DNA from: J005 sp964613235
GTDB taxonomy: Bacteria; Pseudomonadota; Zetaproteobacteria; Mariprofundales; Mariprofundaceae
Reading direction: 5' to 3'
Length of the DNA stretch: 64,000 bases
NCBI GenBank assembly: GCA_964613235.1
Contig: CAZTGM010000001.1
Coordinates: 23,159-87,158 of the forward strand
A program made the position numbers and the translations under genes. Shown one piece after another: positions 7,848-16,237 of the stretch (position 1 is its first letter; each line of letters starts with the position of its first letter). Under the pieces are notes generated by a model that saw only the letters and a list, made by a program, of their open reading frames with translations, made no database searches and was not told where the DNA came from.

Positions 7848-9515
7848 TTACTGTTGTTCGCCCTGCACGCCTGCCGGCAACACCTCCACCAGCGTCGCAC
7901 CCAGCTCACCCGCCAGTTGCTGTACATGCGGATCGTCAGCGGCCAGCTGACGCAAATGCTCGACTTCGGCCCTGGCCTTGCGCTCCCGCTGCTGGGACAA
8001 TGTTTCACCCTCTGCCGTATGTTCCTTGCACTCCCAGAACACCTCCCTGCCCAGCCATTCGGCAAAGGCCTGGCGTTCAGGGGAGGCCAGATGACGCTCC
8101 TGCGCCTTGCCCAGCACGAGCCGTACCCGCTCGCCGAACTCGTGACAGACAACATGCTCAAGAATGGCTGCAATCCCCGGTCGCACGCGGGCATAGGCAT
8201 CCACCGCCTCCTGCCAGGAGGCAAAGGATGGTGTCGCCATCTGACAATCCGGCAAAGTCAGCGTGGCCACCTCCAGTGATTCCGACAATGCTGTCTGCTG
8301 TTCCGGCTGCGTCCGTGCAGACTTAACATGCTCTGCCTTGCCGCCACTTGCCGGATGCGCATCCGTACGCGACTTGTCCGTGTCCTGCGTAAGGCCAGGC
8401 GTCGGCATGCTTTCGCACTTGTCTTCCGACAAGGCATGCAAAGCGCACAAACGCAATAATAACATCTCGCTGCCGACCGTTTCATCGACCAGATGCAAAT
8501 CGCGCAGGCCATGCAGCAACACCTGATAACGCAGATCCAGCCAGGTCAGTGTCATGGCAGGAAGCTGCTGTTCCAGCCACTGGCGATGCGCTGTATCCGC
8601 TTCTTCCTGCAATAATGCGCCATCTACCTTCAGGCATGCCAGCTGATGCCATAACATGGCCAGCGATTGCAGCAGCGTGCGTGGCACTTGGCCACCCTGC
8701 AACGCATCGCGTAACAGTTGCACAGCCTGGCATCCATCACCGGCAAAGATGGCTTCCGACAGACGGCAGGAAAGCTGCCTGCCAACCAGTCCCAGTGCAC
8801 GCTGTACATCCTCCAGCGTCAGACCGCTATCGGCATAGGCCAGCACCCGCTCGGTCAGCGACAGCGCATCGCGCACGCTGCCATCGGCCGCTTGGGCGAT
8901 TTCCGTCAGTGCAGTCGCCTCACAGTCGATATTTTCCGTCTGCAGCACATATTCAAGATACTGGCGGATTTCCGTCGTCCCCAGCCGTCGCAAATCAAAA
9001 CGCTGGCACCGTGAACGTACGGTAAGCGGTAGCTTTTCCGCCTCGGTTGTGGCCAGAATAAACATCACATTGGCAGGCGGCTCTTCCAGTGTTTTCAGCA
9101 GCGCATTGAATGCACTCCTGGACAACATATGCGCCTCATCGATGATGAACACCTTGCAGGACAGGTTATTCGGCGGGTAGCGCACACCATCCAGAATTTC
9201 GCGAATATCATCCACGCCGGTATGGCTGGCTGCATCCATTTCCTGCACATCGAAACTGGCACCATCCATAATGCTGCGACATGCGGTACATGTGCCGCAT
9301 GGCTCGCCTTCTTTCGGTTGCTGACAATTCACGGCCATGGCCATGAGGCGGGCAATCGTGGTCTTGCCAACACCGCGGATACCGCAAAACAGATAGGCAT
9401 GCGCCAGTTTGCCGGCACTCAGAGCATTGCGAATGGTACGTACCACCACGTCCTGGCCGACAAGATCGGAAAATGTGCGAGGCCGCCAGCGGCGGGCAAG
9501 AACCAGATATGACAT
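7848..9515 (-). CDS. dnaX: DNA polymerase III subunit gamma/tau
   Basis: The 555-residue clamp-loader ATPase has the Walker A motif in GIRGVGKTTIAR, a C4 zinc module (CxxCTACRSIM), Walker B (KVFIIDEAHML) and the sensor SRC motif (RSRCQRFDLRRL). The C-terminal half is variable and Gln/Glu-rich, ending in the tau region. I saw no A-AAA-AAG slippery heptamer on the coding strand, so production of a short gamma form by the E. coli frameshift is not supported. It heads the operon to ybaB and recR, 16 bp before ybaB. Confidence 0.95.
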   Translation of the reverse strand: MSYLVLARRWRPRTFSDLVGQDVVVRTIRNALSAGKLAHAYLFCGIRGVGKTTIARLMAMAVNCQQPKEGEPCGTCTACRSIMDGASFDVQEMDAASHTGVDDIREILDGVRYPPNNLSCKVFIIDEAHMLSRSAFNALLKTLEEPPANVMFILATTEAEKLPLTVRSRCQRFDLRRLGTTEIRQYLEYVLQTENIDCEATALTEIAQAADGSVRDALSLTERVLAYADSGLTLEDVQRALGLVGRQLSCRLSEAIFAGDGCQAVQLLRDALQGGQVPRTLLQSLAMLWHQLACLKVDGALLQEEADTAHRQWLEQQLPAMTLTWLDLRYQVLLHGLRDLHLVDETVGSEMLLLRLCALHALSEDKCESMPTPGLTQDTDKSRTDAHPASGGKAEHVKSARTQPEQQTALSESLEVATLTLPDCQMATPSFASWQEAVDAYARVRPGIAAILEHVVCHEFGERVRLVLGKAQERHLASPERQAFAEWLGREVFWECKEHTAEGETLSQQRERKARAEVEHLRQLAADDPHVQQLAGELGATLVEVLPAGVQGEQQ

Positions 9516-9562
9516 CGAGTCGACTCTACAAATTGGTCTGCTGACAACAAGAGCGGATCAAC

Positions 9563-9595
9563 AAAAAAACTCCGCCAAAAGACGGAGTTTTTTTT
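9563..9595 (-). terminator. Intrinsic terminator after dksA
   Basis: The stem ACTCCG/CGGAGT has a loop of about 8 nt and long A and T tracts on both sides, so it can end transcripts in either direction. It lies between the dksA stop and the dnaX start, which separates the two minus-strand units. Confidence 0.85.
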
Positions 9596-9618
9596 CCAAA
9601 ACAATGCCTGACTGCAAA

Positions 9619-9990
9619 TCAGTCCAGACGCGTACGCTCTTCCTGCTCCTGCTCCTGTTTGCAGTCGATACACAGCGTCGTCACCGGACGCGCCTGCAAA
9701 CGCTTCACGCTGATATTACCGCCACAGGATTCACAGATGCCGAATTCACCATCCTTGATACGGGTTAACGCCTGATTGATTTTACGGATCAGCTTTCTTT
9801 CGCGATCTTTGATACGCAGATCAAAACTGCGATCGGTTTCAACACTGGCCTGATCGGTCGGATCGGGAAAGGCACTTTGTTCCTGCTCATGCATGGCATG
9901 CATATTCTCATGCTGTCCCTGCTCCAGCTCATCGCGCCAAGCTGTTAATTGTTGTTCAAAATCAGCCAGTTGTTTCTTTGTTAACGGCAT
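9619..9990 (-). CDS. dksA: RNA polymerase-binding transcription factor DksA
   Basis: 123 residues. The coiled-coil arms flank a tip AFPDPTDQAS containing the conserved acidic residues. The C4 zinc finger uses Cys86, Cys89, Cys107 and Cys110 (CESCG ... CIDC). DksA enters the polymerase secondary channel and, with ppGpp, represses stable RNA promoters and activates amino acid genes. The start ATG at 9990 has GGAGG 8 nt upstream, so the six-residue longer reading is unlikely. It is followed by a strong terminator. Confidence 0.94.
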   Translation of the reverse strand: MPLTKKQLADFEQQLTAWRDELEQGQHENMHAMHEQEQSAFPDPTDQASVETDRSFDLRIKDRERKLIRKINQALTRIKDGEFGICESCGGNISVKRLQARPVTTLCIDCKQEQEQEERTRLD

Positions 9991-10075
9991 TGCTAAAACC
10001 TCCGACATAAGGCGGATCGATAAAGGCTCCGCACAAAAAGGCGCGAACCATAACGATTTGAGCCTTTAGTGTAAA

Positions 10076-10687
10076 TCAACAGCGTTCAGACAGCAATCGG
10101 GAAAACGCGCGATGCCAGTCCTGCGCCAGAAGCGGCAATGAAGGCGACAACCCGTACGCCGCCAGCCTGTCCACGGCCAGCCCCGTACCGCAAGGGTTGA
10201 TGGCCGCAAACCAGCGGACATCCACATCGACATTCAGCGCCATGCCATGATAGGCCACGCCGCGCTGCACGCGCACGCCCAGCGCGGCAATTTTGCCCTG
10301 CGCCGTCCACACACCCGGAAAGCCTTCCCTACGATGCGCATCCACCCCCAACGACTGCAGCAGGTCAATACAGGATTGCTCCAGCAAACACACATAGGCC
10401 TTCACGCCCAGGCCGCGCCGACGCAGATGAATCACCGGATAGAGCATCAACTGCCCCGGCCCGTGGAAGGTCGTTTCTCCGCCGCGATCCGTGCGTACAA
10501 ACGGTGCCGGCAGCGCTTCCAGCAAGCGATTATCCACGCCGCGTCTACCCGTCGTATAGACCGGCTCATGCTCGCAGCTCCAGACCACCTCTTCGCCACG
10601 CCCAGCAACGTCCTCGGCTCGCAGAACAAGCTTTCGCCACATCACATCATAGGCCATGCGCCCCAGCCAGAAGCCCTCCGACTTCAA
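10076..10687 (-). CDS. lipB: Octanoyl-ACP:protein N-octanoyltransferase LipB
   Basis: 203 residues. It moves octanoate from ACP onto the lipoyl domains of the 2-oxoacid dehydrogenases. The signature DRGGETTFHGPGQLMLYPVI is at residues 67-86, Lys132 lies in GKIAALG, and the acyl-accepting Cys166 is in INPCGTG. The start is TTG overlapping the moeB stop (TTGA). No lipA is in the window. Confidence 0.94.
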   Translation of the reverse strand: MKSEGFWLGRMAYDVMWRKLVLRAEDVAGRGEEVVWSCEHEPVYTTGRRGVDNRLLEALPAPFVRTDRGGETTFHGPGQLMLYPVIHLRRRGLGVKAYVCLLEQSCIDLLQSLGVDAHRREGFPGVWTAQGKIAALGVRVQRGVAYHGMALNVDVDVRWFAAINPCGTGLAVDRLAAYGLSPSLPLLAQDWHRAFSRLLSERC

Positions 10688-11826
10688 TACTTCTGCAGTG
10701 ATGGCTCCACCTCGTCGGCCCAGCGCAGAATGCCACCCTGCAAATTGCGTACGCGCTCATAACCTTTCGATTTCAGCAGGGCCACGGCCTGGGCAGAACG
10801 TCCGCCCATCTTGCAATAGACCACCACATCCTGATCCCGTGGCACTTCAGTATAACGCTGCGGCAACTGCCCCAGCGGAATCGCCAGGCTGTCGGCAAGG
10901 CTGCATATCTCCCGCTCGAACGGCTCGCGCACATCCAGCACGAACAATTGCGGATTACGCTGACATTCCTGCTGTAACTGCAGCGGCGTCATCTCATCCT
11001 CCTGCTCTTCCTGTTCCGTTGGCGGCAGACCACAAAACTGTTCATATTCCATAACATCATCGATACATGCATGCTCTCCGCACAGCGGACAGGTTGGATC
11101 ACGATGCAAGCGCACTTCGCGAAAACGCATCTCCAGCGCATCGTAAAGCAGCAGTCGCCCGCTCAGCGTGGTTCCCTGTTGCAAAATGATCTTAATAGCC
11201 TCTGTAGCCTGGATCACCCCGATAACACCGGGCAATACGCCCAGCACACCGCCTTCGGCACAGGATGGTGCCATGCCAGGTGGCGGCGGCTCCGGGTACA
11301 AACAACGATAGCATGGGCCCTGCTGATAATTGAACACGGTTGCCTGTCCCTCGAACTGGAAAATCGATGCGTAAATCAGTGGCTTGCCTTCTAGCACGCA
11401 GGCATCATTAACCAGATAACGGGTTGGAAAATTATCCGTGCCGTCGATAACGAGATCATAGCCCCTCACAATATCGCGCACATTATCCTGCCGTATGCCC
11501 TTGCCGTGCAGTTCCACCTGCACATGGGGATTGATCGCCAGCAGTGAATCCCGTGCCGATTCCACCTTGGGGCGTCCAATATCGGAGGTGGCATGGGCAA
11601 TCTGACGCTGCAAATTGGATTCATCGACCACATCGAAATCTACCAGTCCGATCGTCCCCACCCCTGCAGCGGACAGATACAATGCAATCGGACTGCCCAG
11701 ACCGCCCGTGCCAACGCACAACACGCGGGCCTGCTTCAGCTTTTGCTGTCCTTCAAGCCCCACCTGTGGCAAAATAATATGCCGATTGAATCTCGCCAGT
11801 TCCTCAGGCGACAGTATTCCGGACAT
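10684..11826 (-). CDS. moeB: MoeB/ThiF-type adenylyltransferase fused to rhodanese
   Basis: 380 residues. The N-terminal E1-like domain has the ATP-binding GTGGLGSPIALYLSAAGVG, LVDFDVVDESNLQRQ and zinc cysteines (CYRCLYP, CPLCG). After a Glu/Gln-rich linker comes a rhodanese domain with the persulfide loop CKMGGRS (Cys338). The enzyme would adenylate the C-terminus of MoaD, ThiS or a related small protein and could then supply sulfur itself, as in MoeZ-type proteins. The ATG at 11826 follows a GGGAG at 7 nt; an upstream extension overlaps nagZ. Which carrier it serves is not visible here. Confidence 0.92.
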   Translation of the reverse strand: MSGILSPEELARFNRHIILPQVGLEGQQKLKQARVLCVGTGGLGSPIALYLSAAGVGTIGLVDFDVVDESNLQRQIAHATSDIGRPKVESARDSLLAINPHVQVELHGKGIRQDNVRDIVRGYDLVIDGTDNFPTRYLVNDACVLEGKPLIYASIFQFEGQATVFNYQQGPCYRCLYPEPPPPGMAPSCAEGGVLGVLPGVIGVIQATEAIKIILQQGTTLSGRLLLYDALEMRFREVRLHRDPTCPLCGEHACIDDVMEYEQFCGLPPTEQEEQEDEMTPLQLQQECQRNPQLFVLDVREPFEREICSLADSLAIPLGQLPQRYTEVPRDQDVVVYCKMGGRSAQAVALLKSKGYERVRNLQGGILRWADEVEPSLQKY

Positions 11827-11828
11827 GT

Positions 11829-12716
11829 TTATACTCCCAATGTTTCGTACAAAGTGGCGACACCTTCCGGCTGACACAGCAACAGCACATCGCAGCCTGC
11901 AGCCAATGCGGCATCGGCGGCGGATAACACATCATCGCCCACACCTTTCATGCACAGGTCATCGCTCCAGATATGGCCGCCGAAGCCCATCTGTTCACGC
12001 AACACCTGCTGCAGCCAGAATGGGGACAGGGTCGCCACATGATCTTCCACGGCATCATAAATCACATGCGCCGTCATGATATGACGCAATCCTGCCTCGA
12101 TCAGGCGGGCAAATGGCACGGCTTCGCGCAGGATTTGTTCCCTGCCAATATTCACGTGTGGAATGGCAATATGCGAATCGGCATCGGCCCGCCCATGCCC
12201 CGGGAAATGCTTGCCCACGGCCTCAATACCCGCATCGCGATATCCCCGCCAGACACAACCCGCCAGGTCGGCCACCACATCCACATCATCGCTATAGGCC
12301 CGGTTGCCGATAATCGCATCGCCTTCCGGCGCAAACACATCCAGCACCGGCGCGCAATTGTGGGTAAAGCCCAGTGCTTTCAGCGCCTCGCCTGTTTCCA
12401 GCGCATCGGTATAGGCTTCCACCCGTGCCTTCTGCGGATCATTTGCATACAACCTGCCATAATCATCAGCCTGCCTGCGTGCATTGAACGGCGGCCAGGG
12501 CATGCGATGCACGCGGCCGCCTTCTTCATCGATGGCCGACCATAATGGATTGCCGGTGCACTGACGCACCTCATCCAGCAAGGCCCGCACCTGTGCAGGG
12601 CTCTCGACATTGCGCGCAAACAGAATCACGCCTAGCGGCGGAAATGCCCGCAACAAAGCCTTCTCCCGTGCCGTCAACTGTGTCCCCTGCAAACCGATGA
12701 TCATATAACGTTGCAT
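11829..12716 (-). CDS. nagZ: Beta-N-acetylhexosaminidase NagZ
   Basis: A 295-residue GH3 enzyme that removes GlcNAc from muropeptides during cytoplasmic cell-wall recycling. The motif KHFPGHGRADADSH carries the catalytic His-Asp dyad partner and WSDDLCMKG holds the nucleophile Asp252. The ATG at 12716 has GGGAG at 6 nt; an in-frame TTG six bases upstream sits inside that ribosome site. It is shorter than the E. coli enzyme at its C-terminus, but the core is complete. Confidence 0.94.
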   Translation of the reverse strand: MQRYMIIGLQGTQLTAREKALLRAFPPLGVILFARNVESPAQVRALLDEVRQCTGNPLWSAIDEEGGRVHRMPWPPFNARRQADDYGRLYANDPQKARVEAYTDALETGEALKALGFTHNCAPVLDVFAPEGDAIIGNRAYSDDVDVVADLAGCVWRGYRDAGIEAVGKHFPGHGRADADSHIAIPHVNIGREQILREAVPFARLIEAGLRHIMTAHVIYDAVEDHVATLSPFWLQQVLREQMGFGGHIWSDDLCMKGVGDDVLSAADAALAAGCDVLLLCQPEGVATLYETLGV

Positions 12717-12727
12717 CGCCAACTCCC

Positions 12728-13534
12728 TTAATCCTTTGCCATGCGCACATCCAGCCGATCACGCAGGGCATCACCCAGCAGATTGACAGCCATGACAATA
12801 CTCAGCAACACCAGTCCCGGCCAGATGACCAGCAAGGGCTGCACCAGCATGACCCGTGTCCCTTCCCGAATCATCGTGCCCAGCGATGCCTGTGGCGGCT
12901 GCACACCCACACCGAGAAACGACAACCCGGCCTCGCCAATAATTACGGCAGCCAGCCCGAAACTGGCTTCCACCAGCAGCGGCGCAGCAATATTGGGCAG
13001 CAGATGCCGATATGCGATGACGGGTGCGGCCACGCCATTGCTGATGGCCGCCTGTACAAACGGCACCTGTTTCAATGCCAGTACCTGCCCGCGCGCCAGT
13101 CTGGCAAAGCCCACCCAGCCGACAGCAACCAGCGCCAGCACAAGATTCTCCACGCCCGGCCCGAGCATTGCCGCCAGGGCAATGGCCAGCAGAATGCCCG
13201 GAAACGATAATACAACATCCGCCAGCCGCATCAGCACATCATCCCACCAGCCGCCCAACCAGGCGGAAAACAGCCCCAGCGCAATACCAATGGCAGCACT
13301 GCCAATAACCACAGTCACCCCTACCATCAGCGACAACTGTAACCCTGCCGCCAGCCGTGCCAGCACATCGCGTCCAAGCCCGTCACAGCCCAGCCAGTGC
13401 TCACCGCTGATGCCGGCAAACACCCGCCGCAAATCCACCTGCAGCGCATCCTGCCCCGCCACTGCCGCCGCAACGATCACAAATGCAGACAGACCCAGAC
13501 AGACAGCAATCAGGTAACGGGAAGATTTAGACAA
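12728..13534 (-). CDS. dppC: ABC transporter permease, DppC type
   Basis: 268 residues. The motif HWLGCDGLGRDVLARL and an EAA-type loop (AAISNGVAAPVIAYRHLLPN) mark the second permease of peptide/nickel ABC importers, with about six membrane helices. The start is TTG with an AGGTG site just upstream. Its partner permease (dppB) is 2.7 kb away, beyond unrelated genes on the other strand. No ATPase or binding protein is in the window, so the substrate (peptide, nickel or murein peptide) is unknown. The neighbouring nagZ makes a cell-wall peptide possible. Confidence 0.88.
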   Translation of the reverse strand: MSKSSRYLIAVCLGLSAFVIVAAAVAGQDALQVDLRRVFAGISGEHWLGCDGLGRDVLARLAAGLQLSLMVGVTVVIGSAAIGIALGLFSAWLGGWWDDVLMRLADVVLSFPGILLAIALAAMLGPGVENLVLALVAVGWVGFARLARGQVLALKQVPFVQAAISNGVAAPVIAYRHLLPNIAAPLLVEASFGLAAVIIGEAGLSFLGVGVQPPQASLGTMIREGTRVMLVQPLLVIWPGLVLLSIVMAVNLLGDALRDRLDVRMAKD

Positions 13535-13545
13535 TGCTCACCTTT

Positions 13546-13917
13546 TTATCGCCACAGAGATCCACCCGTGGCATCGCAACGCCGGAACACATGCACCCAG
13601 ACCAGTGCATCCTGCTGCCATTCCATGCCGCGATGCATGCGCAAAATCAGCTCGCGATAAGCCTGCAGGCTGGCATAGCCTTCGGCCTTGGCATCGGCAT
13701 CACTCATATCTCCCAAACGCTGGCGCTTCAACTCAGTACATACGAACACTACTCCTTCCAGTTCAAACGTATCGCCCGGCCAGGCATAGACGCCATCGCG
13801 ACGTTGCTCCGTTTTTTTGCCATCCAGTGCAGCCTGTACAAGCCGGGGATGACGGATCAGTCTGTCGATGGCACAGGTCTTTTCCGGCCAGGATGATGAT
13901 GTCTGCTGTTTACTCAT
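13546..13917 (-). CDS. ASCH-domain-like protein
   Basis: 123 residues with RHPRLVQAALDGKKTEQRRDG followed by YAWPGDTFEL, a beta-rich middle and LVWVHVFRRC at the end. The basic KKTEQRR loop followed by PGD resembles the ASCH fold, which binds RNA or nucleotides. That assignment is by pattern only. The start at 13917 has GGGAG at 8 nt. It lies 12 bp upstream of dppC and in the same direction, so the two may be co-transcribed, though no functional link is evident. Confidence 0.65.
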   Translation of the reverse strand: MSKQQTSSSWPEKTCAIDRLIRHPRLVQAALDGKKTEQRRDGVYAWPGDTFELEGVVFVCTELKRQRLGDMSDADAKAEGYASLQAYRELILRMHRGMEWQQDALVWVHVFRRCDATGGSLWR

Positions 13918-13974
13918 GCGTTTGACTCCCAAAAGCGGGCAGCATTATCAAAAGCCTCCCCGCTGGCAAGCACC

Positions 13975-14002
13975 TTGCTTCATGGACAACGAATGCTATG
14001 GT
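13975..14002 (+). promoter_or_regulatory. Candidate sigma-70 promoter for the 14035 gene
   Basis: TTGCTT and TATGGT are separated by 16 bp, 33 nt before the start codon of the first gene in the plus-strand block. The -10 is imperfect, so this is a moderate candidate. Confidence 0.35.
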
Positions 14003-14034
14003 GATGTCACTGCAAACGATCAAAGGATGGATGA

Positions 14035-14427
14035 ATGAGAAAACTCATGATTGTCTTTGCCGCCGGTTGCCTGGGTGCACTGGCCAACAGCCTGACTGTC
14101 TGGGCCTTCGGCCATTACGGCATCAGCGCATCGCTGCATGTACACATTACCCCCGATCTTTCGCCGCACTGGCTTTATCCGCGTATTGTCTGGGGTGGTA
14201 TCTGGGGCATGCTGTTTGTGCTACCCATGCTGCAATCACGATGGCTGCTCAAAGGCACTGCACTCAGCCTTGCACCTACGGCCGTGCAATTGTTTGTTAT
14301 TTTTCCCTTCATTGCACACAAAGGCATGGCAGGCCTTGAGCTGGGAACACTGACACCACTGCTGGTGCTGTTTTTCAACGTCGTCTGGGGCATCGTTACT
14401 GCCATGGCCATTCGTTTCGGCAAATAA
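14035..14427 (+). CDS. Small integral membrane protein, unknown
   Basis: 130 residues with four predicted hydrophobic helices (around 5-25, 52-68, 76-95 and 105-125), few charges between them and no recognised motif. An AGGATGG site precedes the ATG. I do not recognise the family. It begins a plus-strand block (this gene, a beta-barrel protein, nhaA) that sits between dppB and dppC. Confidence 0.75.
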   Translation: MRKLMIVFAAGCLGALANSLTVWAFGHYGISASLHVHITPDLSPHWLYPRIVWGGIWGMLFVLPMLQSRWLLKGTALSLAPTAVQLFVIFPFIAHKGMAGLELGTLTPLLVLFFNVVWGIVTAMAIRFGK

Positions 14428-14479
14428 TGGACTACTGTCGCGCTTTGCTGCAGTCACACAACACCACAGGAGATGAAAC

Positions 14480-15046
14480 ATGAGCGATATTAACTGCGTG
14501 GATTACGGCCCTCTGGCCTCTCTCATCGGCGCATGGAAAGGCGACAGAGGAACGGATATTGCACCCGAACCCCAGGGTACGAAAGTCACACCCTATCACG
14601 AAACACTCACCTTCTCGGCCATCGGCGATGTCACCAATGCTGGCTCGCAAACACTGGCCGTGCTGCATTACCGGCAAATCGTACAGCGCAAGTCCGATCA
14701 GCAGATTTTTCATGATGAAACCGGCTACTGGATGTGGGATGCCGCCAATCAGACCGTCATGCATTCACTGACCATTCCGCGCGGCGTTTGCGTACTGGCT
14801 GGCGGCAACGCCCCGTCACAACTCGCATCTGACGGCAGTATCACACTGGAAGTTGCCGCTGCTGCGAATAATCCCGACTGGCAGATCATTCAATCACCGT
14901 TCATGCATGAGCAAGCCCGCACCACGGCATTCCATCATCACATTACGGTCAATGGCAACACGTTGCACTATGCAGAGACAACAACCGTGGATATCTATGG
15001 CAAAGTATTTGAACATACCGATGAAAACATTTTGCAACGGCACTAA
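14480..15046 (+). CDS. Heme-binding beta-barrel / nitrobindin-like protein
   Basis: 188 residues, no signal peptide. The N-terminus GPLASLIGAWKGDRGTDIAP matches the L-x-x-L-x-G-x-W-x-G-x-G opening of FABP-like/nitrobindin barrels, and alternating beta strands fill the rest. His residues near the C-terminal strands (AFHHHITV) could reach the cavity. Nitrobindins bind heme or other hydrophobic ligands, but the heme ligand cannot be assigned with certainty here. AGGAG lies 7-8 nt before the ATG. It is 6 bp upstream of nhaA. Confidence 0.65.
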   Translation: MSDINCVDYGPLASLIGAWKGDRGTDIAPEPQGTKVTPYHETLTFSAIGDVTNAGSQTLAVLHYRQIVQRKSDQQIFHDETGYWMWDAANQTVMHSLTIPRGVCVLAGGNAPSQLASDGSITLEVAAAANNPDWQIIQSPFMHEQARTTAFHHHITVNGNTLHYAETTTVDIYGKVFEHTDENILQRH

Positions 15047-15052
15047 TTACCC

Positions 15053-16237
15053 GTGAGCACAAAAGAACCGAACATGCTTGAAGCCTTCATTCGGCAGGAA
15101 TCGGCCAGCGGCATCCTGCTGATTCTGGCCACCATGCTGGCGCTGCTGCTGAGCAATTCAATGCTCTCTCCATTATATCAGTGGTTCCTGCACTTGCCGG
15201 TGGAAGTTCGCATTGGTGCGCTGCATCTGGATAAACATCTCTATCACTGGATCAATGACGGACTGATGGCCATTTTCTTTCTGCTCATTGGTCTGGAGGT
15301 TAAACGGGAAATATTGCAGGGTCATCTGTCCTCCATCGGCCAGATCGCCCTGCCTGGTCTCGCGGCAATCGGCGGCATGCTCATGCCAGCACTCATTTAT
15401 CTGGCATTCAATCTCGATCAGCCTATCGCCGCCAATGGCTGGGCTATTCCTACAGCAACCGACATCGCATTTGCCCTGGCCATTCTATCCCTGCTCGGCA
15501 AACGGGTTCCCATATCGCTGAAAATTTTCCTCATGGCCCTGGCCATTATCGACGACCTGGGCGCCGTGATCATTATTGCCCTGTTCTATACCAACGATCT
15601 GTCCATGCTGTCAATCGCCATCGCCTGCACGGCTCTGGCCGTGCTAATGACATTCAACCTTCTGGGGGTCAGCAAAAAAGCGGCCTATTTCATCGTCGGC
15701 ACCATTTTATGGGTCAGCGTCCTCAAATCGGGCGTACATGCAACACTGGCTGGCGTGGCTCTGGCATTTACCATTCCGTTGCATGCACAGGATGAATGCG
15801 GACAGCCTGTATCACCACTCAAGGAAATCGAACACGGCCTGCATTTCTGGGTCGCCTTTCTCATCTTGCCTTTGTTTGCCTTCGTCAATGCGGGCGTTGA
15901 TATCACTGGCATTTCCCTTGATCAGATGTCCGGCTCCGTGCCACTGGGCATCATGCTCGGCCTGTTTCTCGGCAAACAGCTCGGCGTATTCAGCTTCAGC
16001 TGGCTGGCCATCAGACTGAAGCTGGCCCATCTGCCGGCAGGCAGCAACTGGCTGCAGCTTTACGGTGTGTCCGTACTCACCGGCATCGGCTTCACCATGA
16101 GCCTGTTTATTTCCTCGCTGGCTTTTGAAGACAGCTCCCTGTTCCAGTACACCGACAAGCTAGCCATTTTGCTCGCCTCCTTCATCTCCGGTACAGTCGG
16201 CTATCTGATACTGAAAACCTGCAAACCAGCGCCCTAG
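15053..16237 (+). CDS. nhaA: Na+/H+ antiporter NhaA
   Basis: 394 residues with about 12 helices. The ion-binding residues are visible: Asp137 in IPTATDIAFA and Asp167-Asp168 in ALAIIDDLGAV, plus LKSGVHATLAG. NhaA swaps two protons for one sodium ion, which suits a marine or brackish organism. I kept the GTG at 15053. An ATG at 15074 would give a start closer to many homologues, and neither has a strong ribosome site. Its stop TAG forms the palindrome CTAG with the stop of the convergent dppB. Confidence 0.94.
   Translation: MSTKEPNMLEAFIRQESASGILLILATMLALLLSNSMLSPLYQWFLHLPVEVRIGALHLDKHLYHWINDGLMAIFFLLIGLEVKREILQGHLSSIGQIALPGLAAIGGMLMPALIYLAFNLDQPIAANGWAIPTATDIAFALAILSLLGKRVPISLKIFLMALAIIDDLGAVIIIALFYTNDLSMLSIAIACTALAVLMTFNLLGVSKKAAYFIVGTILWVSVLKSGVHATLAGVALAFTIPLHAQDECGQPVSPLKEIEHGLHFWVAFLILPLFAFVNAGVDITGISLDQMSGSVPLGIMLGLFLGKQLGVFSFSWLAIRLKLAHLPAGSNWLQLYGVSVLTGIGFTMSLFISSLAFEDSSLFQYTDKLAILLASFISGTVGYLILKTCKPAP

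Noticed and set aside
7848..9515. Programmed frameshift in dnaX
   Set aside because: No A-AAA-AAG heptamer found on the coding strand.
9516..9618. Possible 4.5S RNA gene near dnaX
   Set aside because: The gap shows only a terminator hairpin; the conserved SRP RNA loop sequence is not present.
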